From JBOGGX01 sp050744245 (lineage in GTDB: Bacteria; Actinomycetota; Acidimicrobiia; Acidimicrobiales; JBOGGX01), in contig JBOGGX010000193.1 in assembly GCA_050744245.1 (NCBI GenBank), positions 1 to 10,844 on the forward strand: a stretch of DNA of 10,844 nt, in the 5' to 3' direction. The translations under genes and the position numbers were made by a program. Every line of letters begins with the position of its first letter. The stretch's first letter is position 1. Below, one piece after another: positions 1 to 5,914 of the stretch. The notes under the pieces are model-generated. The model had not been told where the DNA came from. It did not search any database and saw only the letters and a list, made by a program, of their open reading frames with translations.

Positions 1-3
1 CAT
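1..3 (-). CDS. Start codon of the next gene, probably dprA (runs off the window)
   Basis: On the minus strand the last bases read TGATG: the TGA stop of comM shares its A with an ATG formed by positions 3 to 1. Such one-base stop/start overlaps are typical of translationally coupled operon genes. In many bacteria the gene after comM is dprA (smf), whose product loads RecA on incoming single-stranded DNA, so dprA is the natural guess. Only the start codon lies in the window, so the identity is an inference from gene order. Confidence 0.3.
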
Positions 4-1517
4 CACGCCACCTGCCGCTGCATCGAGCCGAGCGACGAGCGCAGGCTGAGCGCCAAGGCCACTGCCTCGGGCCTGACGAGATCGCCCGATCCGTGCAGAT
101 CGGCGATCGTGAGCGCCACCGCCCGCACCCGACTGAAGCCGCGCGCCGTGAGTCGGCCTCGCCGCATGGCCTCGTCGAGCAGCTTGGCGGCGGCCCGATC
201 GAGCGGCGCACACCGCTCGAGCTGGGCGCCGGACAACTCGCCGTTGGCCAGGACGCCTCGTGTGACCGCGCGCTGGCGGGCGGCGGCCACCCGCTTGGCG
301 ACGGCGGCGCTGGGTTCGCCCGGTATTCCCGCGATGAGCTCGCCCGGATCGGGCTTGGTCACCTCGACGCGGAGGTCGAATCGGTCGAGCAGCGGGCCCG
401 ACAGCCGGCGGTGATACCGGCTGCGGGCCGCGTCGGAGCAACGACAGCTGGCGGGCGGTCCGCCGTCGCCGCAGGGACACGGGTTCATGGCTCCCATGAG
501 CAGGAACCGGGCGGGGAAGCTCACCCTGGCGGCGGCGCGGACCACACGGATCACGCCCTCCTCGAGTGGCTGGCGCAGGCTGTCGAGCACGGACGCGTCG
601 AACTCGCCGAGCTCATCCATGAACAAAACGCCGCGGTGGGCAAGCGAGATCTCGCCGGGTCGGATCCACGAACTGCCACCACCGACGATCGCGACCGCCG
701 AGGCGCCATGGTGGGGAGCTCGCAGCGGCGGCCGGCGGATGAGATCGCCGGTGGGCAGCGCCTGACCCGCGGCCGAGTGCACGCGCGTCACCTCGAGCGC
801 CTCGGGATTGTCGAGGGGCGGCAGCAGGCCGGGGAGGCGGCGGGCGAGCATCGTCTTCCCCGCTCCCGGCGGCCCCACGAGCAGCAGATGATGGTGACCG
901 GCGGCCGCAACCTCGAGCGCGAAGCGGGCGAAGCCGTGGCTCCGCACCTCGGCCAGATCGGGCTCGGCCAGCCTGACGGGCGGAGCCGAGGCTGGCGGTG
1001 CGTCGGGCCACGGCAGCTCGCCCCGGAGCGCGCCAACCAGCTCGGCCAGGGTGTCGACCGACCGGATGCGGTGCCGCCCGACCAGACCGGCGTCGTGGGC
1101 CGCGGCGTGCGACACGACCACCGCTGGGGCGCCGATGGCGCCGACGATCGGCACGATGCCGGTCACCGAACGCACCGACCCGTCGAGCCCGAGCTCACCG
1201 ACGAACGCCAACCCGGCGATGCTCTCGACCGGCAACTCGTCGGCGGCGACCATGAGGGCGATGGCGATCGGCAGGTCGAGGCCGGCGCCGACCTTGCGCA
1301 GCGACGTCGGCGCCAGGTTGACCGTGACCCGTCGAACGGGCCAGGGCAGGTTGCTGGACAGGAGCGCGGCGCGCACCCGGTCGCGGGACTCACGACACGA
1401 CGTGTCGGGCAGCCCGACGATGGTGAAGCCGGGGATGCCGTTGCTGACGTGGACCTCGACGACGACGGGCAGCCCGTCGACCCCGAGGAGCGTGGCCGAT
1501 GGGACGGTGGCGAGCAC
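3..1517 (-). CDS. comM: ComM/YifB family Mg-chelatase-like AAA+ ATPase
   Basis: This is a full-length member (504 residues, the usual size) of the YifB/ComM family, whose characterised members are hexameric helicases that promote branch migration during natural transformation in the cytoplasm. The N-terminal part (about 1-170) is the Lon-protease-like ChlI fold, opening MLATVPSATLLGVDG and containing GLPDTSCRESRDRVRAA. The AAA+ core has a Walker A GPPGAGKT at 215-222, Walker B VLFMDE at 297-302 and an arginine-bearing LLDRFDL at 376-382. Four cysteines (347, 349, 358, 360) lie in the MNPCPCG...SCRCS insertion. The C-terminal Mg-chelatase domain ends RGFSRVRAVALTIADL...VALALSLRS. The GTG start at 1517 follows a strong AAGGAGG five bases upstream. 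It lies downstream of a CoxL-like gene rather than next to yraN, and its stop overlaps the next ATG. Whether this organism is transformable cannot be told from the window. Confidence 0.96.
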   Translation of the reverse strand: MLATVPSATLLGVDGLPVVVEVHVSNGIPGFTIVGLPDTSCRESRDRVRAALLSSNLPWPVRRVTVNLAPTSLRKVGAGLDLPIAIALMVAADELPVESIAGLAFVGELGLDGSVRSVTGIVPIVGAIGAPAVVVSHAAAHDAGLVGRHRIRSVDTLAELVGALRGELPWPDAPPASAPPVRLAEPDLAEVRSHGFARFALEVAAAGHHHLLLVGPPGAGKTMLARRLPGLLPPLDNPEALEVTRVHSAAGQALPTGDLIRRPPLRAPHHGASAVAIVGGGSSWIRPGEISLAHRGVLFMDELGEFDASVLDSLRQPLEEGVIRVVRAAARVSFPARFLLMGAMNPCPCGDGGPPASCRCSDAARSRYHRRLSGPLLDRFDLRVEVTKPDPGELIAGIPGEPSAAVAKRVAAARQRAVTRGVLANGELSGAQLERCAPLDRAAAKLLDEAMRRGRLTARGFSRVRAVALTIADLHGSGDLVRPEAVALALSLRSSLGSMQRQVA

Positions 1518-1522
1518 GGTGG

Positions 1523-1593
1523 CCTCCTTGGACTCGCGAAGCGGAACCCAGGAGGGTCTTGCCGACCGGCCACACGCCGGACCCTCGACCGGC
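1523..1593 (-). promoter_or_regulatory. comM 5' leader with alternative hairpins over the ribosome binding site
   Basis: In the minus-strand RNA, GAGGGTC (1586-1580) can pair with GACCCTC (1558-1552), enclosing an inner CCGGC/GCCGG stem. The 3' arm of this stem overlaps CCTCCTGG (1555-1548). That segment can instead pair with CCAAGGAGG (1531-1523), which contains the comM Shine-Dalgarno sequence; the alternative stem has one bulged A and an inner CGC-TTC-GCG hairpin. The pairing is read directly from the bases. Any regulatory function is an inference, and high GC content makes chance stems common. Confidence 0.35.
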
Positions 1594-1657
1594 AGCGTTC
1601 AGACTACGCCAGGGGTACGACAACAAACGCCCGGCGGGGGCGAGGCGACGAAGCGGC

Positions 1658-1691
1658 GGTGGATTGTTCCCCTTTCTGGGAACGATCCACC
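1658..1691 (-). terminator. Strong stem-loop after the CoxL-like gene
   Basis: GGTGGATTGTTCCC (1658-1671) and GGGAACGATCCACC (1678-1691) form a 14-pair stem with one mismatch around a six-base loop. It starts 22 bases past the stop codon of the CoxL-like gene and lies upstream of comM, where a terminator is expected. Neither strand has a T run after the stem, so it is not a classical intrinsic terminator. Actinobacterial terminators often lack the T tract. An operator for a dimeric regulator is the alternative. Confidence 0.5.
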
Positions 1692-1713
1692 GAACATTCG
1701 CTCGAGCTGGCGG

Positions 1714-4035
1714 CTACCCCGAAGCGACCCGGCGAGCCGGTTTCCCCTCCGACGCGGCGTCCTGGATCGAGCGCCAGACCCGTTCGGGGGTGAGCGGCAT
1801 GTCGATGTGCCGGACGCCGAGATGGGCCAGGGCGTTGCACACCGCGTTCTGCACGGCGGGCGTCGACCCGATCGTGCCCGCCTCGCCGATGCCCTTCGCC
1901 CCCAACGGGTTCAGCGGTGTCGGCGTCTCCATCGCCACCAGCTCGAAGGACGGCAGCTCCGATGCCGCCGGGATGAGGTAGTCGGCGAAGGTGGCGGTGA
2001 GGGGAGTCCCCTCAGGGCTGTAGGTGAACTCCTCGAACAGCGCCTGGGCGATTCCCTGGGCGATGCCGCCGTGGCGCTGGCCGTCGAGGAGCAGCGGGTT
2101 GAGCACCCGCCCGGCATCGTCGACCGCTACGTGGCGCAGCAGGTTGACCCTCCCGGTCTCGGTGTCGACCTCGACCACCGACACGTGGGCGCCGAACGGG
2201 AAGGTCGTGCCCGTGCCCTGGAACTTCCCGTCGACGTCGAGCGGTTCGCCCGCCTCCCGCGCCGCGGCGACCACTTCGGGCCAGGTCAGGGAGACGGCGG
2301 GCGTGCCGGTCACGTGGAACTTGCCTTCGATCTTGTCGAGCACGACGTCGTCGGGGTCGGCCTCGAGCACCTCGGCCGCTCGCCGTCGGGCCGCCTCGGC
2401 GAAGTCGACCGCGACCTTTTGCACCGCCGGCCCACCGAGCTGCAGCGACCGGGAGCCCATGGTGCCCCCGCCGTGGGCGACCACATCGGTGTCGCCGTGG
2501 ACCAGCCGGAACTGGTCGACCGGCACCCCGAGCTCCTCAGAGGCGATCATGGCGTACGCGGTGGCGTGACCCTGCCCATGGGGCGAGGTGCCCGAGTAGA
2601 TGGTGAAGCCTCCGTTGCCGCCGGTCTCGCCGGCCTCGATGCGGGCGTACTCGTCCATGACCGGCGTGGCCGCAGTGATCTCGACGTAGATCGACAGCCC
2701 GATGCCCAGCGCCCGGCGGTCGCCGTCCTCACGGCGACGGGCCTGCTCGGCCAGCAGGTCCTTGTACCCGGCGGCATCGAGCACCAGGTCGAGCGCCCGG
2801 GCGTAGTCGCCCGTGTCGTAGGTGGTCCCGACCGAGGTCGTGAACGGGAAGGCGTCGGCTGGCGGGAGGTTGGCCCGGCGCACGTCGGCCGGGTCCATCC
2901 CGATCTCCGCGGCGAAAAGGTCGACGGCCCGCTCGATGGCGGCCGCCGCCTCGGGCCGGCCCGCGCCGCGGTAGGCGCGGGTCGTGTTGGTGTTGGTGAC
3001 GAGGGCCCGAGCGTTGGCTTCGACCTTGGGGATGTCGTAGACGCCGGGTGCCATCATCCGGGTCAGCGCGGGCAGGAAGGCGCCGATCTCGGGGTATGCG
3101 CCGCTGTCGGCCGCCACCGTGATCCGGTAGGCCTCGATCGTCCCGTCGGGCCTGCCGCCCAGCTCGACGTCCTGGATCTGGCCTCGACCGTGCCCCATGG
3201 CCAGCATGTTCTCGGTGCGGGTCTCGTGCCACCGCACGGGTCGGCCGACGGCCCGAGCGATCCATGGCAGCAGCAGCTCCTCGGGATGGGCGCCGATCTT
3301 GGGCCCGAACCCGCCGCCGACGTCGGGGGCGATCACCCTGATGGCCGAGGCGTCGAGGCCGTAGATGCCGGCCAGCGCGCCCTGGATGTCCTGGACGTGC
3401 TGGGTCGAGGCCCAGAGCACGAGCCGACCGTCGCCGGTCCAGGCCGCGGCGCCGCCCCTGGGCTCCATCGGACACCCTGCGAGCCGCTGGTTGTGGATCC
3501 GCTGGCGGACCACGACCTCGCAGCCGTCGAACAGGTCGTCGGTGTGCCCGACGGCGAGATCGAAGGCGGTGTTGGTGCCGGCGGCCGGGTGCACGAGCAC
3601 CTCGTCACGGTTGGCGTCGTCGAGGTCGATGACGACAGGCAGCTCGGTCTGATCGATCCAGATCGACTCGGCGGCGTCGGCGCCGGCCTCCGGGTGCTCG
3701 CTGACGATGACGGCGATCGGCTCGCCGACGAACCTCGCCCGGTCGGTGGCCAGCAGCGGCCGGGGCATGTCGTGGTTCAGACCGGGGAACGGCGGCGGGG
3801 CCAGCGGGGCGAGGCCGAGATCGGCTCCGGTGAAGACGGCGACAACATCGGGAGCCGCCCGCGCCTCGTCGACGTTGATCTTGCCGATCTCGGCGTGGGC
3901 CACGGCCGATCGAACGTAGGTGACGTACGCCGCCCCGGCCAGCAACGGATCGGCCAGGTCGGCCAGGTAGACGCCGCCCGTGGTCAGGAACTTGGCGTCC
4001 TCGATGCGCAGGACGCGATTCCCCAGGATGCTCAT
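1714..4035 (-). CDS. Molybdenum hydroxylase large subunit, form II CoxL-like (xanthine dehydrogenase family)
   Basis: The 773-residue product is the molybdopterin-cytosine-dinucleotide-binding large subunit of the xanthine oxidase/CO dehydrogenase family, close to the normal length of about 780-800. Visible landmarks are the N-terminal G-NRVLRIEDAKFLTTG, RFVGEPIAVIV at 101-111, NQRLAGCPMEPRG at 182-194, the cofactor motif GGGFGPK at 240-246, SPHGQGH at 484-490, DGQRHGGIAQGIAQAL at 651-666 and the catalytic-glutamate motif GAKGIGEAG with Glu718. The active-site loop is AYRGAGR (354-360). True CO dehydrogenases (form I) carry AYxCSFR there, so this is form II, whose physiological substrate is generally unsettled; CO oxidation should not be assumed. 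The ATG at 4035 follows GGGGGAG, 18 bases after the crotonase gene, so the two are probably co-transcribed. The expected FAD and 2Fe-2S subunit genes are not beside it. Confidence 0.93.
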   Translation of the reverse strand: MSILGNRVLRIEDAKFLTTGGVYLADLADPLLAGAAYVTYVRSAVAHAEIGKINVDEARAAPDVVAVFTGADLGLAPLAPPPFPGLNHDMPRPLLATDRARFVGEPIAVIVSEHPEAGADAAESIWIDQTELPVVIDLDDANRDEVLVHPAAGTNTAFDLAVGHTDDLFDGCEVVVRQRIHNQRLAGCPMEPRGGAAAWTGDGRLVLWASTQHVQDIQGALAGIYGLDASAIRVIAPDVGGGFGPKIGAHPEELLLPWIARAVGRPVRWHETRTENMLAMGHGRGQIQDVELGGRPDGTIEAYRITVAADSGAYPEIGAFLPALTRMMAPGVYDIPKVEANARALVTNTNTTRAYRGAGRPEAAAAIERAVDLFAAEIGMDPADVRRANLPPADAFPFTTSVGTTYDTGDYARALDLVLDAAGYKDLLAEQARRREDGDRRALGIGLSIYVEITAATPVMDEYARIEAGETGGNGGFTIYSGTSPHGQGHATAYAMIASEELGVPVDQFRLVHGDTDVVAHGGGTMGSRSLQLGGPAVQKVAVDFAEAARRRAAEVLEADPDDVVLDKIEGKFHVTGTPAVSLTWPEVVAAAREAGEPLDVDGKFQGTGTTFPFGAHVSVVEVDTETGRVNLLRHVAVDDAGRVLNPLLLDGQRHGGIAQGIAQALFEEFTYSPEGTPLTATFADYLIPAASELPSFELVAMETPTPLNPLGAKGIGEAGTIGSTPAVQNAVCNALAHLGVRHIDMPLTPERVWRSIQDAASEGKPARRVASG

Positions 4036-4053
4036 TTCGCTCCCCCGTTCCGG

Positions 4054-4824
4054 TCAGCAGCCCTCGAACCTCGGTGCCCGCTTCTCGACGAATGCTGCCA
4101 TAGCTTCGGCCGTGTCCGCGGTGGAGAAGTTGATCGTCTGGGCCATCCCCTCGCCATCGAGTGCCTGTTCGACGCCGGTTTCGAACGACTGGTTGAGCAG
4201 GCGCTTCGTCATCGACAGCGCCAGCGGCGGACCGGCGGCCAGGCGTGTCGCCCAGTCGTCGACGAACGCGTCGATCTCGACCTCGGGCACCACCCGGTTC
4301 ACGAGCCCGAGTCGTTCGGCTTCGCCGGCATCGATGATGTCGGCCAGCAGCGCCAGCTCCTTGGCCCGGTGCAGGCCGATGAGCCTGGGTAGCGCCCACG
4401 ACGAGCCGAAGTCGATCGTGAGGCCCCGCTTGGCGAAGACCGTGGTGAAACGGGCCTGATCGGAGGCAACGATCAGGTCGCAGGCCAGGGCCAGGCTCAA
4501 CCCGGCGCCGGCGGCCACCCCGGTCACCTTGGCGATCACCGGCTGGTCCATCCGGTGCAGGGAGGCGCAGACGTCGCCGATGTGGCGCATCCAGCTGAGG
4601 ACGGGCATCGCCATGTCACGCGCGTCGTTCAGGTCGGCTCCAGAGCAGAACGCCCCGCCCGTTCCGGTGATGACGACGGCCCGGTCGTCGCGCCGGTGGG
4701 CGATCTCGCCGAACGCAGACTCCAACTCGCGCCACATCGTCTGATTGATCGCGTTCTTCTTCTCCGGCCGGTTGAGGGTGACCGTGACCACGCCGTCGGC
4801 CCGCTCGATCTGCAGGTTTTCCAC
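4054..4824 (-). CDS. Crotonase-fold enzyme, enoyl-CoA hydratase/isomerase family
   Basis: The product is 256 residues from the GTG at 4824, a normal crotonase length, and begins with the family-typical ENLQIERADGVVTVTLNRPEK. An oxyanion-hole segment TGTGGAFCSGADL (53-65) and GVAAGAGLSLALACDLIVA (102-120) are clear. The hydratase glutamates (rat Glu144 and Glu164) are not conserved: by eye they align with Ser110 and Phe130. Asp138, in GLTIDFGSSWALPRL, sits where PaaG-type isomerases have an aspartate. An isomerase or other CoA-thioester reaction is therefore more likely than plain hydration; the substrate is unknown. Longer versions of this frame reach 5172, but they run antisense through the divergent zinc-protein gene and lack family similarity, so I chose GTG. 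There is no clear Shine-Dalgarno sequence, so the message may be nearly leaderless. Confidence 0.9.
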   Translation of the reverse strand: MENLQIERADGVVTVTLNRPEKKNAINQTMWRELESAFGEIAHRRDDRAVVITGTGGAFCSGADLNDARDMAMPVLSWMRHIGDVCASLHRMDQPVIAKVTGVAAGAGLSLALACDLIVASDQARFTTVFAKRGLTIDFGSSWALPRLIGLHRAKELALLADIIDAGEAERLGLVNRVVPEVEIDAFVDDWATRLAAGPPLALSMTKRLLNQSFETGVEQALDGEGMAQTINFSTADTAEAMAAFVEKRAPRFEGC

Positions 4825-4830
4825 GGAGGC

Positions 4831-4841
4831 GGAGGATAATG
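4831..4841. promoter_or_regulatory. Possible shared promoter core between the crotonase and zinc-protein genes
   Basis: GATAATG at 4835-4841 resembles a -10 box on the plus strand (GATAAT) and on the minus strand (CATTAT). Read on the minus strand it would start RNA about five bases before the crotonase GTG, giving a nearly leaderless message, which fits the missing Shine-Dalgarno sequence. No convincing -35 box is visible on either side. The plus-strand GGAGG at 4831-4835 could instead be a ribosome binding site. Confidence 0.25.
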
Positions 4842-4901
4842 AGGCGGTGGGCTTCAATCCGTTTGCTCGCGTTGCTGGTGGCCTGGGCCTTCCTCGGGTG
4901 A
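4839..4901 (+). CDS. Possible 20-residue hydrophobic leader peptide
   Basis: An ATG at 4839 opens a 20-codon frame starting MRRWASIRLL, followed by a run of Leu, Ala, Val, Trp and Phe, and ends with TGA at 4899-4901. Two GGAGG motifs precede it (4825-4829 and 4831-4835, nine and three bases from the ATG). Its stop overlaps the ATG of the zinc-protein frame as TGATG, the layout expected of a translationally coupled leader. Against it: the frame is very short and the zinc-protein frame itself stays open upstream to a GTG at 4847. It may be chance. Confidence 0.25.
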   Translation: MRRWASIRLLALLVAWAFLG

Positions 4902-5122
4902 TGTCCATGAGCACGCACTGGCTCGACACCGACGTCGGGGTCCGCAGGGTCCAGCCCTTCCAGGCGAACAAGACGTATCTGTGCCCGGGCTGCAACCACG
5001 ACATCAGTCCGGGGACGGGCCACCTCGTCGTCGTCCCGCTCGATGCGCCCGACCTTCGCCGCCACTGGCACCACCCCTGCTGGTCGCATCGCGACCGCCG
5101 CCGGCCCGGTCGGCTGCGCTGA
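4901..5122 (+). CDS. Small zinc-ribbon-like conserved actinobacterial protein
   Basis: This is the only plus-strand gene I accept. The 73-residue product contains KTYLCPGCNHDISPGTGH (24-41) and RRHWHHPCW (53-61), so Cys28, Cys31, His57 (or His55) and Cys60 could bind one zinc ion. The pattern (KTYxCPGC, then RRHWHxxCW and a basic tail) matches a short protein widespread in actinobacteria and often labelled an ATP/GTP-binding protein, though no nucleotide-binding motif is visible; its function is unknown to me. The start is uncertain: ATG 4901 (used here), ATG 4907, or GTG 4847, which has GGAGG eleven bases upstream and would add 18 residues. It diverges from the crotonase gene and converges on yraN, 83 bases apart. 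The long minus-strand frame opposite it has no family features. Confidence 0.75.
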   Translation: MSMSTHWLDTDVGVRRVQPFQANKTYLCPGCNHDISPGTGHLVVVPLDAPDLRRHWHHPCWSHRDRRRPGRLR

Positions 5123-5205
5123 TCGGTTGCAGCTCCGTTCTGTGGCGAGTTTCGCTCGTCTGTCCCGCCCAATCCGACACAGAGGTGGACTTGGGGGGGA
5201 TCTCG

Positions 5206-5550
5206 TCAGAAGGCGCCGGGGAAGATCTCGACGTGGCCGTCGAGCACCGTGACCACGTCGAAGCGGATCTCGCCCACGGGTGAGCGCTGGTCGGCCAGCC
5301 AGCGGGCCGCCAGCCGCCGCAGCCGGTCGCGCTTCTCGCGGGTGACGGCCTCGATCGGGGCACCGAACGCGGTCGAGGTGCGGGCCTTCACCTCGCAGAA
5401 CACGACGGTGCGGGCCCGGCGGGCGATCAGGTCGATCTCGCCCAGCCGGCAGTGCCAGTTGCGGGCCAGCACCTCATAGCCGTTCTCCTCGTACCACGCG
5501 GCGGCGGCATCCTCGCCCGCCCGCCCCAGCGCCCGGCGCGGCGTCGTCAC
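5206..5550 (-). CDS. yraN: YraN/UPF0102 family predicted endonuclease-fold protein
   Basis: The 114-residue product is a complete UPF0102 protein. It opens with the family signature RRALGRAGEDAAAAWYEENGY and has the nuclease-like core GEIDLIA (Glu38, Asp40) and FCEVKAR (Glu53, Lys55), the restriction-endonuclease-like D-(E)xK arrangement that suggests a Holliday-junction-resolvase-like fold. The biochemical role is not established in general. It ends EIRFDVVTVLDGHVEIFPGAF, as usual for the family. The GTG start at 5550 lies 19 bases after the rplS stop, without an obvious Shine-Dalgarno sequence, so it is probably co-transcribed with rplS. In many genomes it directly precedes comM; here about 3.7 kb separates the two. 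Confidence 0.93.
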   Translation of the reverse strand: MTTPRRALGRAGEDAAAAWYEENGYEVLARNWHCRLGEIDLIARRARTVVFCEVKARTSTAFGAPIEAVTREKRDRLRRLAARWLADQRSPVGEIRFDVVTVLDGHVEIFPGAF

Positions 5551-5569
5551 GCGACCAGGCGGCGGACGC

Positions 5570-5914
5570 TCAGGTCCGCTTCTCCTTCACCTTCGCCGCC
5601 TTCCCGACCCGGTCGCGCAGGTAGTAGAGCTTGGCCCGGCGGACGTCGCCACGGGTGACGATCTCGATCCTGGCGATCACCGGCGAGTGGACGGGGAAGG
5701 TGCGCTCGACGCCGACGCCGTAGCTCACCTTGCGGACGGTGAAGGTCTCGCGGATGCCGGAACCCGACCGGCGGATGGCCACGCCCTGGAACACCTGGAC
5801 CCGCTCCTTGTTGCCCTCGACCACGCGCACGTGGACCTTCAGCGTGTCGCCGGCGGCGAAGTCGGGGATGTCGTCCCGCAGGCTGGTCTGGTCTACGACG
5901 TCGGTCGGGTTCAT
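5570..5914 (-). CDS. rplS: Large-subunit ribosomal protein bL19
   Basis: The 114-residue product is bL19, which sits at the 30S-50S interface. The family sequence is unmistakable: IPDFAAGDTLKVHVRVVEGNKERVQVFQGVAI (16-47), then RRSGSGIRETFTVRKVSYGVGVERTFPVHSP and the basic C-terminus RAKLYYLRDRVGKAAKVKEK. Its ATG overlaps the trmD stop as ATGA, so translation is probably coupled to trmD. A GGAGA inside the end of trmD lies nine bases before the start. Length and sequence are ordinary. Confidence 0.98.
   Translation of the reverse strand: MNPTDVVDQTSLRDDIPDFAAGDTLKVHVRVVEGNKERVQVFQGVAIRRSGSGIRETFTVRKVSYGVGVERTFPVHSPVIARIEIVTRGDVRRAKLYYLRDRVGKAAKVKEKRT

Noticed and set aside
1601..1630. comM promoter with -10 TAGTCT (minus strand, 1606-1601)
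   Set aside because: The only TTGTTG-like -35 candidate is 14 bases away, too close; not convincing enough to list.
93..1793. Plus-strand open frame of 566 codons opposite comM
   Set aside because: Same composition shadow; low-complexity translation and no ribosome binding site or family motif.
1051..4392. Very long plus-strand open frame (1113 codons) opposite comM and the CoxL-like gene
   Set aside because: It is antisense to two unmistakable genes. In very G+C-rich DNA the complementary frame lacks stops by composition. Its translation is rich in Arg, Gly, Asp and Val and shows no domain.
4825..5172. N-terminal extension of the crotonase up to an ATG at 5172
   Set aside because: It is antisense to the zinc-ribbon gene, basic and low-complexity, and the family N-terminus starts right after GTG 4824.
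5123..5205. Possible bidirectional terminator between the convergent zinc-protein gene and yraN, with a weak GCGAG-TTTCG-CTCGT stem at 5145-5159
   Set aside because: Only four Watson-Crick pairs plus a wobble and no T run; too weak to call.
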